Shown here: positions 17,029 through 25,066 of the stretch, piece after piece
How the letters are laid out: each line of letters opens with the position of its first letter
Position numbering within the stretch: the first letter of the stretch is position 1
Assembly (NCBI GenBank): GCA_964528755.1
Contig: CAZGWN010000031.1
Location: 1 to 36,891 of the forward strand
DNA from: Raineyella sp964528755
GTDB lineage: Bacteria; Actinomycetota; Actinomycetes; Propionibacteriales; Propionibacteriaceae
DNA: 36,891 nucleotides
Reading direction: 5' to 3'
Notes under the pieces: model-generated
Database searches by the model: none
The model's input: the letters and a program-made list of their open reading frames with translations, nothing else
What the model was told of the DNA's origin: nothing
Program-made: the position numbers and the translations under genes

Positions 17029-18243
17029 CTACTTCACGCCCTTGGGGAACGGGAGCGGCCGGCTGATCCGCTGTTCGCCCGCGGCGGTGTCGATGCCGAG
17101 GTCGGTGGCGAAGACCGGGCGGGTCTCGACCAACCGTCCGAGGCTCTGATCGTCGAGGGCGAGCTTGAACACCCGCGCGCCGCGCAGCCGGTGGTTGTCC
17201 GCGCCGCCCAGGCCGTACGTGCCGAAGCCGGTGCCGGGCCCGTAGCCGAGCTGGACGCCGTAGTAGTTGCCCCAGTAGGTGTTGATGTGGTCGTGTCCGC
17301 AGGAGACCGAGACGGTCTCGCCGCGCTTGAGGATCGCGTTGAACAGGCCGGAGTTGAACGGTCCGGGGCACTCGTCCTCGTTGCGCTCGCCGACGATCTG
17401 GTGTTTGGCCACGGCGCGGTCGTGGGCGGCGGCCGAGCGGTCGTCGACGCTGGAGAACCACATGAAGCGGTACTCCCACAGCGGGATGTGCAGGAACAGC
17501 GAGGACGGGACCAGGCGCCCGTTGGTGCGTTCCAGCTCCTGGGAGAGTCGGTAGTACCAGTCGATCTGGTCGGCGCGCAGCCAGTCCCAGGTGGGGTAGC
17601 CCGCGAAGTCCTGGCCGGCGATCGATCCGGGGGCGTAGCGGCCGGAGTCGAGAATCCACAGGCCGTAGGCGGTCTTGTTGCCCCGCGGGGCGGCGATCGG
17701 CAGGTACGTGTTGCCGGTGCCGGTGATGCCGGTGGCGCCGGAGCCGTTCACGTTGTGGCGGTACTGCCGGTAGAACGTCAGTTGCTGCGGTTCGTCGAAG
17801 CCGGTGGCCGGGTCCTCGTCGTGGTTGCCGAAGGTGGCGGCCCAGGACACGCCGGTGGCGTCGACGGTGGCGGCGATGTTGTTCATCGCCTGCTTGTGTT
17901 CCAGCACGGTCTTCGGGCCGCCGTTGATGTTGTCACCGACCAGCAGGACCAGGTCGGGCTTCTCGGCCTCGATGGCCGTGGTGATCAGCTCGAGGGTGCG
18001 CTTGTCGGTGAGTTGGTGGTCCTGGGTGTCGTTGAACTGCAGGATCGTGAACGATCCGTCGCGGCCGAAGCGCAGATCGGACGTGGCGATGCCGTCGAGG
18101 TCGTCTCCGTGCTTGTTCTTCTTCGGTGCGGCGGTGGCCGGGATGGCGGCCGCAGCCGCGGTGATGGCGACGGCGCCGCCGGCGCCGAGCAGGCCACGGC
18201 GTCCGATCGAGGGGGTGGTGTGCGAGGGGGTGGGCTCCGACAT
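17029..18243 (-). CDS. Tat-exported calcineurin-like metallophosphoesterase
   Basis: A 404-aa protein with a twin-arginine-type signal (IGRRGLLGAGGAVAITAAAA, residues 13-32, then ATAA). The phosphoesterase blocks are in order: FNDTQD at 70-75, GDNI at 103-106, GNHDED at 139-144, LHIPLWE with His252, and GHDH at 316-319. Motif I normally reads DxH; here the histidine position is Gln74, although Asp72 is kept. Several secreted Dcr2/purple-acid-phosphatase-like proteins show DTQ in this position, so activity is plausible. It should hydrolyse phosphate esters outside the membrane. The ATG at 18243 has AGGAGA 6 nt upstream. It stands alone between a convergent hydrolase and a gene-poor gap. Confidence 0.85.
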   Translation of the reverse strand: MSEPTPSHTTPSIGRRGLLGAGGAVAITAAAAAIPATAAPKKNKHGDDLDGIATSDLRFGRDGSFTILQFNDTQDHQLTDKRTLELITTAIEAEKPDLVLLVGDNINGGPKTVLEHKQAMNNIAATVDATGVSWAATFGNHDEDPATGFDEPQQLTFYRQYRHNVNGSGATGITGTGNTYLPIAAPRGNKTAYGLWILDSGRYAPGSIAGQDFAGYPTWDWLRADQIDWYYRLSQELERTNGRLVPSSLFLHIPLWEYRFMWFSSVDDRSAAAHDRAVAKHQIVGERNEDECPGPFNSGLFNAILKRGETVSVSCGHDHINTYWGNYYGVQLGYGPGTGFGTYGLGGADNHRLRGARVFKLALDDQSLGRLVETRPVFATDLGIDTAAGEQRISRPLPFPKGVK

Positions 18244-18700
18244 GACGATCTCCTGGTACGAGGGGAAAGCGGGTCTGTCCCGAGACGATCAGGTGCGGAT
18301 GTCCACTGTTCGACGCGCGGGTGACCCGGTCGTGAGGGACGGTGGAATCCTCAGCGGAGAGTCGTGGCAGCTCCGGGCAATTGCCACATGTGGCGCGGAC
18401 GGTGCCCAGGACTCTCGTGGACGGCCGATCGCATTCCGGTGTCTTGCGCTCTGAGCCGCTCGAACTCGTCGGTGAAGTCGAGAGCGGCCGTCCGCTGGGC
18501 TGACAGTTGAACGGGATGGGTGAGTTCCCGCAGATGGCGCCACTCGTCGTGCTCTGCGACCGCAGGCCTTGGCCGAACCCCTCATGCCGATCTCCGCGCT
18601 GCCCGGTCCGGTGCCAGGACGCACTGGCGCCACCACACCGCACCGGCGATGGGCCGTGAGCGGTGATCCGGTTCGTGCGGTTCTGTCCCGATCCGTCGGC
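18244..18700. other. 457-bp gap with an orphan open frame
   Basis: No complete gene is visible. On the minus strand 18351-18581 is open without a start codon and has coding-like composition (AVAEHDEWRHLRELTHPVQL, then SAQRTAALDFTDEFERLRAQ). It could be a fragment of a lost gene; I do not recognise the family. The phosphoesterase promoter should lie near 18250-18350, but I see no clear boxes. Confidence 0.3.
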
Positions 18701-19549
18701 TCAATCCAGGAACGCCGCTGCCTCTCGCCAGGTGGCGCGCTCCTCCTCCGACGGTGCGCGCGGGAGGCGTCCCTCCCCGTCGGGCACGGGGATGGCCCCG
18801 AGCAGGGCGCGGGTGTACGGGTGTCGGTGTGCCGCCCAGATCTGTTCGGTCGGACCCTGCTCGACGATCCGCCCGGCGTACATGACCAGGACGCGGTCGG
18901 CGATCCGCCGGACGACGGACAGGTCGTGGGAGATGAAGAGCATCCCCGCGCCGGCCTCGGCGACCAACCTGCGCATGAGGTCGGCGACGGACGACTGGGT
19001 CGACGCGTCGAGGGAGGAGATCGGCTCATCGGCGATGAGCAGGCGAGGCGACGCGGCCAGCGCCCGGGCGATGACGAGGCGCTGCTGTTGACCGCCGGAG
19101 AACTCCCGGGGTCGTCGGCCTGCCGAGCCCGGGTCCAGGCCCACCCGACCGAACAGGTCCGGGAGGTCGGGGACGTCGACACCGCGCCGGGCCGCCGCCC
19201 TGATGCCGTCCCGGACCTGGTCACCGACCGGGCGCCGGGGGTTGAGCGCTGTCGAGGGATCCTGGAAGACCATCTGCATGGCCGTGTCGCGGGCGGCGCG
19301 GGCCCGCAGGCCGAGCGGCACCACCGGCCGGCCGTCGAACTCGATGGTGCCACCGGCCACGGGCTCCATCCCGATGAGCGCCCGCCCCAGGGAGGACTTT
19401 CCCGACCCGCTCTCGCCGACGAGGGCGACGGTCTCCCCGGCATGTACCGTCACCGAGACCCCGTCGACCGCCACGACCGGCGGCCGTCCCGGGTAGACGA
19501 CGCTCACATCCTCCGCGTGCAGCACGGCCGGCCGGGTGGTCTCAGGCAT
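18701..19549 (-). CDS. Dpp/Opp-type ABC ATPase (second ATPase, DppF/OppF-like)
   Basis: A 282-aa ATPase. Walker A is GESGSGKSS, the Q-loop lies in MVFQDPSTALNPRRPV, the signature is FSGGQQQRLVIARAL, Walker B is LLIADEPISSLDASTQ, and the switch is FISHDLSVVRRIADRV. The MQMVFQDP..ALNPR and HPYTRALLGAIP wording is diagnostic of the peptide/nickel importer ATPases. The ATG at 19549 overlaps the preceding ATPase by 8 bp. It is the last gene of a five-gene operon (binding protein, two permeases, two ATPases). The substrate is unknown. Confidence 0.9.
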   Translation of the reverse strand: MPETTRPAVLHAEDVSVVYPGRPPVVAVDGVSVTVHAGETVALVGESGSGKSSLGRALIGMEPVAGGTIEFDGRPVVPLGLRARAARDTAMQMVFQDPSTALNPRRPVGDQVRDGIRAAARRGVDVPDLPDLFGRVGLDPGSAGRRPREFSGGQQQRLVIARALAASPRLLIADEPISSLDASTQSSVADLMRRLVAEAGAGMLFISHDLSVVRRIADRVLVMYAGRIVEQGPTEQIWAAHRHPYTRALLGAIPVPDGEGRLPRAPSEEERATWREAAAFLD

Positions 19550-20327
19550 CGGATCCTCCGTGGCGGGCGCCCGGCAGGGCTTCCAGCAGTGTTCGGGTGT
19601 AGTCGCTGCGAGGGGAATGGAACAGCGTGTGCCGATCGGCCCGTTCGACGATCCGCCCGGCGCGCATGACGGCGATGTCGTCGGCCACGGCACTCATCAC
19701 GCCGAGGTCGTGGGTGACGAGCAGGACAGCGAGGGACCGTTCGTCGACGAGCTCACGCAGCAGCTGCAGGATGCCGGCCTGCACGGTCACGTCGAGCGCC
19801 GTGGTGGGTTCGTCGGCGAGCAGGACCTCGGGCTCGCACGCGATGGCAATGGCAATGGCAATGCGTTGCCGTTGGCCTCCGGAGAACTGATGCGGGTAGC
19901 GGCGGAGCGCGCGTTCGGGCTCGGGAACCTTGACCTGGCTCAGCAGTTCGACGGCCCGTTCGACCGCCCGACGGCGTCCCAGACCGAGGTGACGACGCAT
20001 GTGGTCAGTGAGCTGGTGGCCGACGGTGAGCTGCGGGTGCAGCGAGGACGACGGGTCCTGGAAGACCATCGAGATGTGTCGTCCCCGGATGTCGGCCAGC
20101 CGGCGGCCTGTCAGGCCGACCAGATCCCGGTCGCCGAAGTGGATCGATCCACTCACCCGGGCCGTACGGGGCAGCAGCCCCAGGATCGCCAGCGAGGTAA
20201 GCGTCTTGCCCGATCCGGACTGGCCGGCCAGCCCCTGGATGCGGCCCGGCTCGAGGTCGAGGGAGAGGTCATGCACCAGCGGGTGACCGATCTCGATGCC
20301 GAGGTGGTCGATGGTGAGGATGCTCAC
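19542..20327 (-). CDS. Dpp/Opp-type ABC ATPase (first ATPase, DppD/OppD-like)
   Basis: A 261-aa ATPase starting with GTG in a 4-bp GTGA overlap with the upstream permease. Walker A is GQSGSGKTL, with MVFQDPSSSLHPQLTVGHQL, the signature FSGGQRQRIAIAIAIA, Walker B EVLLADEPTTALDVTVQ and the switch LVTHDLGVMSAVAD. The IAIAIAIA stretch comes from a tandem ATGGCA-like hexamer but keeps the family's normal length. The usual C-terminal iron-sulfur cysteine tail of DppD is absent, so it is on the short side. It pairs with the next ATPase to power peptide-type import. Confidence 0.9.
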   Translation of the reverse strand: MSILTIDHLGIEIGHPLVHDLSLDLEPGRIQGLAGQSGSGKTLTSLAILGLLPRTARVSGSIHFGDRDLVGLTGRRLADIRGRHISMVFQDPSSSLHPQLTVGHQLTDHMRRHLGLGRRRAVERAVELLSQVKVPEPERALRRYPHQFSGGQRQRIAIAIAIACEPEVLLADEPTTALDVTVQAGILQLLRELVDERSLAVLLVTHDLGVMSAVADDIAVMRAGRIVERADRHTLFHSPRSDYTRTLLEALPGARHGGSDA

Positions 20328-21262
20328 GGCCTCGGCCCCTCCTGTGGGTCGGCAACCGCGTCGGCGTCGCGGCCGGTCGGTCGTTCGTCGGGGCCGGCGC
20401 CGAGCGCGGACGTCGGGTCGAGGGAGTCGCGCATCGCGTCGCCCAGGAAGTTGAACGCCATCACGACCGACAGGATTGCCAGACCCGGGAAGACGCCGAT
20501 CCACCAGGCGTCGAAGTGCTCGATGGCGGCCGAGATCATCGACCCCCACTCCGGGGTCGGTGGCTGCGCGCCGAGCCCGAGGAAAGAGAGGCCGGACAGC
20601 AGCAGGATGGCGGCGCCGACGTCGAGGGTGGCCAGCACGATCGTCGGGCCGATGATGTTGGGCGCGATGTCGCGGGCCAGGATGCGCACCGGCGAGCTGC
20701 CGAGCAGACGCGCGGCGACGACGAAGTTGCGGGTCCTCAGACTCAGCACGAGGCTGCGGGTGACGCGGGCATACTGCGGCCAGGACACCACCACGGCGGC
20801 GATCACCGCGTTGTAGAGCGAGGGGCCGAGAGAGGCTGCCACGACCATGGCGAGGATCGTCGTCGGGAAGGCCATGAACAGGTCGGTCAGCCGCATCAGC
20901 ACCTCGTCCGCCCAGCCTCCGAAGTAGCCGGCGGCCACCCCGATCACCGTGCCGATGACCGTCGAACAGGCGACCAGCAGGAGGGCGAGTGGGATGGTGA
21001 CCGAGGCGCCGGCCATCAGCCGGGAGAAGAGGTCGCGGCCGGTGCCATCGGTGCCGAGCAGGGTCGCCCCGGGCGGTTGCAGCCGCGGGAGGTCCTGGGC
21101 CAACGGGTCGTACGGCAGCCACCAGCGAGCAGTGAGCGCCACCACCAACCAGGTGAGGACGACTGCCAGTCCGATGCCCCCGAGCGGCGTACGGACCGCG
21201 CGGGGCAGCCGGAACCGGAGCCGGAGAGGAACGCGCCGAGGGGCGTGGGCGGTCGCGCTCAT
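20324..21262 (-). CDS. Dpp/Opp-type ABC permease (DppC-like)
   Basis: A 312-aa permease. It has a cytosolic N-terminus, one helix, then LLGTDGTGRDLFSRLMAGA, the exact 'GTD..GRD..SR...G' motif of DppC/OppC. After that come the inner-membrane loop AARLLGSSPVRILARDIAPN and SFLGLGAQPPTPEWGSMI. It has a hydrophilic C-terminal tail of about 25 residues. It overlaps both neighbours by 4 bp (ATGA upstream, GTGA downstream). With DppB it forms the translocation channel. Confidence 0.9.
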   Translation of the reverse strand: MSATAHAPRRVPLRLRFRLPRAVRTPLGGIGLAVVLTWLVVALTARWWLPYDPLAQDLPRLQPPGATLLGTDGTGRDLFSRLMAGASVTIPLALLLVACSTVIGTVIGVAAGYFGGWADEVLMRLTDLFMAFPTTILAMVVAASLGPSLYNAVIAAVVVSWPQYARVTRSLVLSLRTRNFVVAARLLGSSPVRILARDIAPNIIGPTIVLATLDVGAAILLLSGLSFLGLGAQPPTPEWGSMISAAIEHFDAWWIGVFPGLAILSVVMAFNFLGDAMRDSLDPTSALGAGPDERPTGRDADAVADPQEGPRP

Positions 21263-22323
21263 GCGAGCCTCACCCGCGGATCCAGCAGGCCGTAGAGCAG
21301 GTCGACGACGAAGTTGACCACCAGGTAGATGACGCCGACCACGAGCCCGACTCCCATCACCGCGGAAAGATCGAGATTCTTCGCGGCGTTGTACGCGTAC
21401 GTCCCCAGGCCCGGCCAGGAGAACACCGATTCGACCAGTACGGTGCCCGACAGCAACGAGCCGAAAGCGACGCCGATCACCGTGAGGATCGGCAGCGAGG
21501 CGCCCCGCAGCACGTAGTCGAAGACGATCCGCGTCCCGGACAGCCCCTTGGCGCGGGCGGCTCGGACGTAGTCGGAGTCGAGCACCTCCAGCACCGAGGT
21601 GCGGATGAATCGCGTGAGCAACCCGATCGTGAACAACGACAGGACCAGGACCGGCAGGGTCAGGTGCCACAGCGCGTCGAGGAACCCGACCCCGTCGCCG
21701 TCGAGCAGGTAGTCGACCGTGTACAGGCCGGTCACGGTCGGTGGCGGGATGATCGTCGCTGCGATGCGGCCCGAACCAGGGGCGACGTGCAGCCGGAGGA
21801 AGAAGACGTACAGGCTGACCAGGGCCAGCCAGAAGGTGGGCACGCTCAGCCCGATCAGCGAGACGACCCGGACCACCTGGTCGGTCACCAACCCGCGCCG
21901 GTAGGCGGCCAGCGTACCGAGGGTGACACTGACGGCCAGGCTGACGGCGATGGCGGCGATGGCGACCTCGATCGTGGCAGGGATGGCCGTGGCGAGGTCG
22001 ACCGTCACCGGGCGCCCGGTGACCAGGGAGTCACCGAGATCACCGTGCAGGAGGTTGGCGAGATAGGTCAGGTACTGGACGGGCAGAGGCCGGTCCAGGC
22101 CGTGGGCGCGGATGAACGCCTCCCGCAGCTCGGGGTCACGCGCCGGGCCCTCCCCGAGCGCAGCCGTGATCGGGTCGCCGGGCACGAGATTCGTCAGCAG
22201 GAATGTGACCACGGTGATCCCGACCAGCAACAGGGCGGAGGTGGCCGCGCGGCGTACGAGGTACCGGGCGAACGGTGGCAGGACCGTTCGCCCGGCACCC
22301 CGCGGGAAGTTGCTCGCCGCCAT
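21259..22323 (-). CDS. Dpp/Opp-type ABC permease (DppB-like)
   Basis: A 354-aa membrane protein: RYLVRRAATSALLLVGITVV, then FLLTNLVPGDPI (the typical DppB first helix and PGDP motif), HGLDRPLPVQYLTYLANLLHGDLGDS-type periplasmic loop, RAARAKGLSGTRIVFDYVLR as the cytosolic coupling loop, and VLVESVFSWPGLGTYAYNA. The ATG at 22323 shares one base with the binding-protein stop (TGATG), so translation is coupled. It comes second in the five-gene operon. Confidence 0.9.
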   Translation of the reverse strand: MAASNFPRGAGRTVLPPFARYLVRRAATSALLLVGITVVTFLLTNLVPGDPITAALGEGPARDPELREAFIRAHGLDRPLPVQYLTYLANLLHGDLGDSLVTGRPVTVDLATAIPATIEVAIAAIAVSLAVSVTLGTLAAYRRGLVTDQVVRVVSLIGLSVPTFWLALVSLYVFFLRLHVAPGSGRIAATIIPPPTVTGLYTVDYLLDGDGVGFLDALWHLTLPVLVLSLFTIGLLTRFIRTSVLEVLDSDYVRAARAKGLSGTRIVFDYVLRGASLPILTVIGVAFGSLLSGTVLVESVFSWPGLGTYAYNAAKNLDLSAVMGVGLVVGVIYLVVNFVVDLLYGLLDPRVRLA

Positions 22324-23912
22324 CAGGAGGCGGGTCGGAGCGCCGCGATGTCCATCGTCCACACCGGGTTGTACGTGACGCCGGTGACCGACGTCGAGGT
22401 CGAGATGTTCGAGCCGGGCACGATCAGCGGGACGAACGGGCCGGACTCCTGCATCGACTGGGCGTACTGGGTGAAGAGGGGCGTCCGACTGTCCGGATCC
22501 GGGGCGGCAGCAGCGTCGGTGGCGAGCTTGGCGATCTCCGGTGCGTCCTCGGCCTTCCAGCCGGCCCTCAGGCCGACCGTGTTGCCCGGGGCGAACGGCA
22601 GGAAGCTGGTCGAGTCGGCGTAGTCGGGGCCCCAGAACCACAGGCCGAACCCTTCCTTCCCGCCGACGTAGGCGTCGAGCTCGGTGGCGAAGGGGGCGGG
22701 CGCGAGATCGACCTTGATGCCGACCTTGTCGAGCTGCGACTGGATGCGCTCGGCCAGCGGGGTGAACTCGACCCCGCCCACCGGGTAGTCGTTGGGATAG
22801 CGCAGCTTGATCGTCTCGCCGTCGTAGTCGGACGCGGCGAGCGCGGCCTTGGCCTGGTCGAGGTCGTAGGTCACGCCCTCGGGCAGGGCGCCCTCGAAGC
22901 TCGGCGGGATCACGCCGGTGGCCTGGGCGGCACCCGTGCCGGCCAGCTCGAGCAGGGCCGGGTAGTCCAGACCGAGGCGTACCGCCTCGGCGAACTCCGG
23001 GCCGGTGGCCGATCCGCCGATCGACGGATCCTGGTTGAGGAGGAGGAAGATCGTCTGCGCCGACGGCGCCGAGTTGACGGTGAAACCGTCGCCGAGCTGC
23101 TTGACCTGGTCGCCGTTGAGGTCCATCGCGACATTTGTGTCGCCGCCCTGCAGATTGACCAGCTGAGTTGCGCTCTCGGTGACGTTGCGAATGACGACAC
23201 GGTCGAAGCCGGCCGGATCGTCACCGGTGTATTCCGGGTTCTTCGTCAGTACCACCTGTGAGGTCAGATCCAGGGTGTCAAGGACGAATGGGCCAGAGCC
23301 GGCCGACTCGCCGTCGAGGAACTTCTGGGCGGTGTCATTGCCGTCGGTGGAGCCGCCCTGCTCGGTGACCACATCGGAGTTGAGAATCCCGAGCGAGGGC
23401 GTGGCCAGGATGGCGGGCAACTGGAGCATGGGCGTCTTCGTTGTGAAGACGACCGTCTGGTCGTCCTTCTGTGTGATGGTGATGTCGGCCAGCAGGAAAT
23501 TGGGCTTGGCGTCCTTCATGGCCTGGATCCGCTTGAGTGAGAAGACGACGTCCTTGGCCTCGACCGGGCTCCCGTCCGAGAACTTCTGCCCGTCCTTCAA
23601 GGTGAAAGTGAACTCGGTCCCTTCGGCGTTCGCCTCCCAGGTGGCCAGATCCGGCACGGCCTTGGTGAGGTCAGTGCCGGCGAATGTCGTGAGCGTCGAG
23701 TACAGCGCCTTGATCACCGTGGCGGCCGTGGTGTCGTACGCGTGCCCCGGGTCGGTCGTCTCGATGGTGAACGCCGTGTCGATCACCACCGAGCCTCCGC
23801 CCGCGGACTCCTGGCTGGTCGGAGCCGAGTTCCCGCCGCTGCAACCGGCCAGGGCCAGTGACGCCGCCGCGAGCAGGGCGGCCGCCCCGCGCAGCCGTCT
23901 GGTGAGACTCAT
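22323..23912 (-). CDS. Peptide/nickel-type ABC substrate-binding lipoprotein (SBP family 5)
   Basis: A 529-aa lipoprotein: MSLTRRLRG, a hydrophobic core and the lipobox LALAGC with Cys24. The mature protein has family-5 hallmarks: DPGHAYDTTAATVIKALYST, FTFTLKDGQKFSDGSPVEAK with DVVFSLKR, and ESAGSGPFVLDTLDLTSQVV. A later EFAEAVRLGLDYPALLEL segment corresponds to the 'vR.Ai..aidr..l' helix. AGAGG lies about 9 nt before the ATG at 23912. It is the first gene of the operon and defines its ligand, which could be an oligopeptide, a glycoside or another organic solute; nothing in the sequence decides it. Confidence 0.9.
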   Translation of the reverse strand: MSLTRRLRGAAALLAAASLALAGCSGGNSAPTSQESAGGGSVVIDTAFTIETTDPGHAYDTTAATVIKALYSTLTTFAGTDLTKAVPDLATWEANAEGTEFTFTLKDGQKFSDGSPVEAKDVVFSLKRIQAMKDAKPNFLLADITITQKDDQTVVFTTKTPMLQLPAILATPSLGILNSDVVTEQGGSTDGNDTAQKFLDGESAGSGPFVLDTLDLTSQVVLTKNPEYTGDDPAGFDRVVIRNVTESATQLVNLQGGDTNVAMDLNGDQVKQLGDGFTVNSAPSAQTIFLLLNQDPSIGGSATGPEFAEAVRLGLDYPALLELAGTGAAQATGVIPPSFEGALPEGVTYDLDQAKAALAASDYDGETIKLRYPNDYPVGGVEFTPLAERIQSQLDKVGIKVDLAPAPFATELDAYVGGKEGFGLWFWGPDYADSTSFLPFAPGNTVGLRAGWKAEDAPEIAKLATDAAAAPDPDSRTPLFTQYAQSMQESGPFVPLIVPGSNISTSTSVTGVTYNPVWTMDIAALRPAS

Positions 23913-24054
23913 ATCGTGATCCTCTCTGCGGTTGGACCCCAGGTCGGGCGATTGCCAGGCGTGGCCGTAGGTGCCCCGAGTCATGGGTGCCGCACCGGAG
24001 TCGAAGTGGCGTACTTGATGTCGACAGTGACGCGCGCCGGAAGGTGAGTGGAAT

Positions 24055-24060
24055 GTTATA
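24055..24060 (-). promoter_or_regulatory. Possible -10 box (TATAAC) for the ABC operon
   Basis: TATAAC on the minus strand is the most promoter-like hexamer in the AT-richer stretch upstream of the binding-protein gene, 143 nt before its ATG. No good -35 matches it, so this is tentative. Confidence 0.3.
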
Positions 24061-24124
24061 CAGCACTCGGTTTCAGCGGGATGTCCTCCAAATGACGCCT
24101 GCCGTCGGGCGCCGTCCCGACTGA

Positions 24125-24158
24125 GCCGCCTCAGCCGGCCAGCCCCAGCGCCCGCGGC
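24125..24158. repeat. Displaced copy of the recQ 3' end (direct repeat, copy A)
   Basis: This 34-bp stretch matches 26268-26301 at 33 of 34 positions, including 28 identical bases in a row. On the minus strand it repeats the last codons of recQ (ALGLAG then TGA) plus 6 bp beyond the stop. It lies 2.1 kb from the real recQ end, in the same orientation. Confidence 0.8.
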
Positions 24159-24199
24159 CGATCTGTACCGCCCCGGCGCATGGGAAACCGCCGGGGACC

Positions 24200-24590
24200 T
24201 CACCGGTAGGTTTCACCCGCAGGAAACTGCTCGACATCTAACAACTTCCAGCGGGCGAATCCTGCGGGCCACATGCACAACTCGAGCCCGCTGGCCGAAG
24301 GGTCCGGGTGTCGCCCCGACCGTCGTGCTCGGACCAGGCAAAGGTCGCCGCGGCGGTGTCGCCACGGAGGTCGATCGTGAACCCGTCGACTTGCCAGTCG
24401 GACACCGTTCCGGCAGCGAAGAGGGCCTCGGCACCCGCGAGGAACTCGTCCCGTCTGAGCTGGCGTCCGCCTGGGTCTCCGACGAAGGTGCATCGCTCGC
24501 GCACGAGGGGCCCCAGAGCCCCCAGATCGCGGTCCTCGAATGCGGCCGCCATCGCCGAATCGCCTTGTCCACGGTGTCGGTTGTCGTCAT
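24200..24590 (-). pseudogene. SnoaL/NTF2-like protein, broken by two frameshifts
   Basis: Three successive minus-strand frames join into one protein of about 130 residues: MTTTDTVDKAI from the ATG at 24590; then AMAAAFEDRDLGALGPLVRE and on to DGFTIDLRGDTAAATFAWSE; then ASGLELCMWPAGFARWKLLD and VEQFPAGETYR, ending at 24200. The frame changes lie near 24555 and 24300. The pattern (helix, 'F..RD...L..L', curved sheet, 'R..G.W') is that of the SnoaL/DUF4440 NTF2-like fold, small enzymes or ligand-binding proteins. Either the gene is decaying or the sequence has two indel errors. Confidence 0.6.
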
Positions 24591-24698
24591 TGTCCGGGTC
24601 CTCGGTGAGTCGGATCGTCGGGTGAGCGGGCCTCGCCGCGCACCGGGGCCAGGTCCAGGGCGGCGAGGTCGAGCAGGAGTCATACGACGGCCGGGGGC

Positions 24699-24956
24699 GT
24701 GGGGAATGCAGGGAGACGATGTGCCGAGGGCCTGCTGGCCGTGGCGCGGTTCTTCGCATCCAAGGACTTCGCCGTCAACAGTGCTCGGTTGGTGAAGGGC
24801 CTCACCCTCGAGGCTGATGATGCCGAGTTCCGCACGGGTCCTGGGCCGGTGGTGCGTGGATCGCTGCTGGGTCTGGTGATGGCGGGCCGCCGGGCCTTCC
24901 TCGACGAGTTGGACGAGACCGGTCTGGCCGAGCTGCGCCGCCGATCCGAGGGGTGA
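24699..24956 (+). pseudogene. C-terminal fragment of a mycothiol-dependent maleylpyruvate isomerase-family protein
   Basis: The frame encodes about 85 residues: RFFASKDFAVNSARLVKGLT then LEADDAEFRTGPGPVVRGSL, followed by LGLVMAGRRAFLDELDETGL. This resembles the C-terminal domain of actinobacterial DinB-like mycothiol-dependent enzymes (the '...GL...A.D..F..G.GP.VRG....L.....GR...L..L.G.G' pattern). The N-terminal metal- and thiol-binding domain is missing, and upstream sequence is taken up by the SnoaL remnant on the other strand. I read it as a truncated gene; the family call rests on pattern memory only. Confidence 0.5.
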
Positions 24957-24964
24957 GCGCGGGC

Positions 24965-25020
24965 CGGCTTCACGCCGACATAACACCCAACTTCACCAGG
25001 GTTGAGAGTCATGTGTGAAG
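24965..25020. repeat. Palindromic repeat, left copy (56 bp)
   Basis: The sequence from CGGCTTCAC to ATGTGTGAAG matches 26148-26213 apart from scattered changes and a 10-bp tandem duplication in the right copy. It can fold: ACATAACACCCAAC faces GTTGAGAGTCATGT across a 9-nt loop, and CTTCAC faces GTGAAG outside it. It lies 46 bp beyond the stop codon of the HNH gene. Confidence 0.7.
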
Positions 25021-25066
25021 CTGTGGCGGTGTGAGGAAGAGGCGGCACAGGCCGCAGAGGCCGGGC

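Noticed and set aside
19846..19868. Tandem ATGGCA-like hexamers, possible slippage repeat
   Set aside because: They encode the conserved helix after the ABC signature (IAIAIAIA) and the ATPase keeps the normal family length, so no insertion has occurred.
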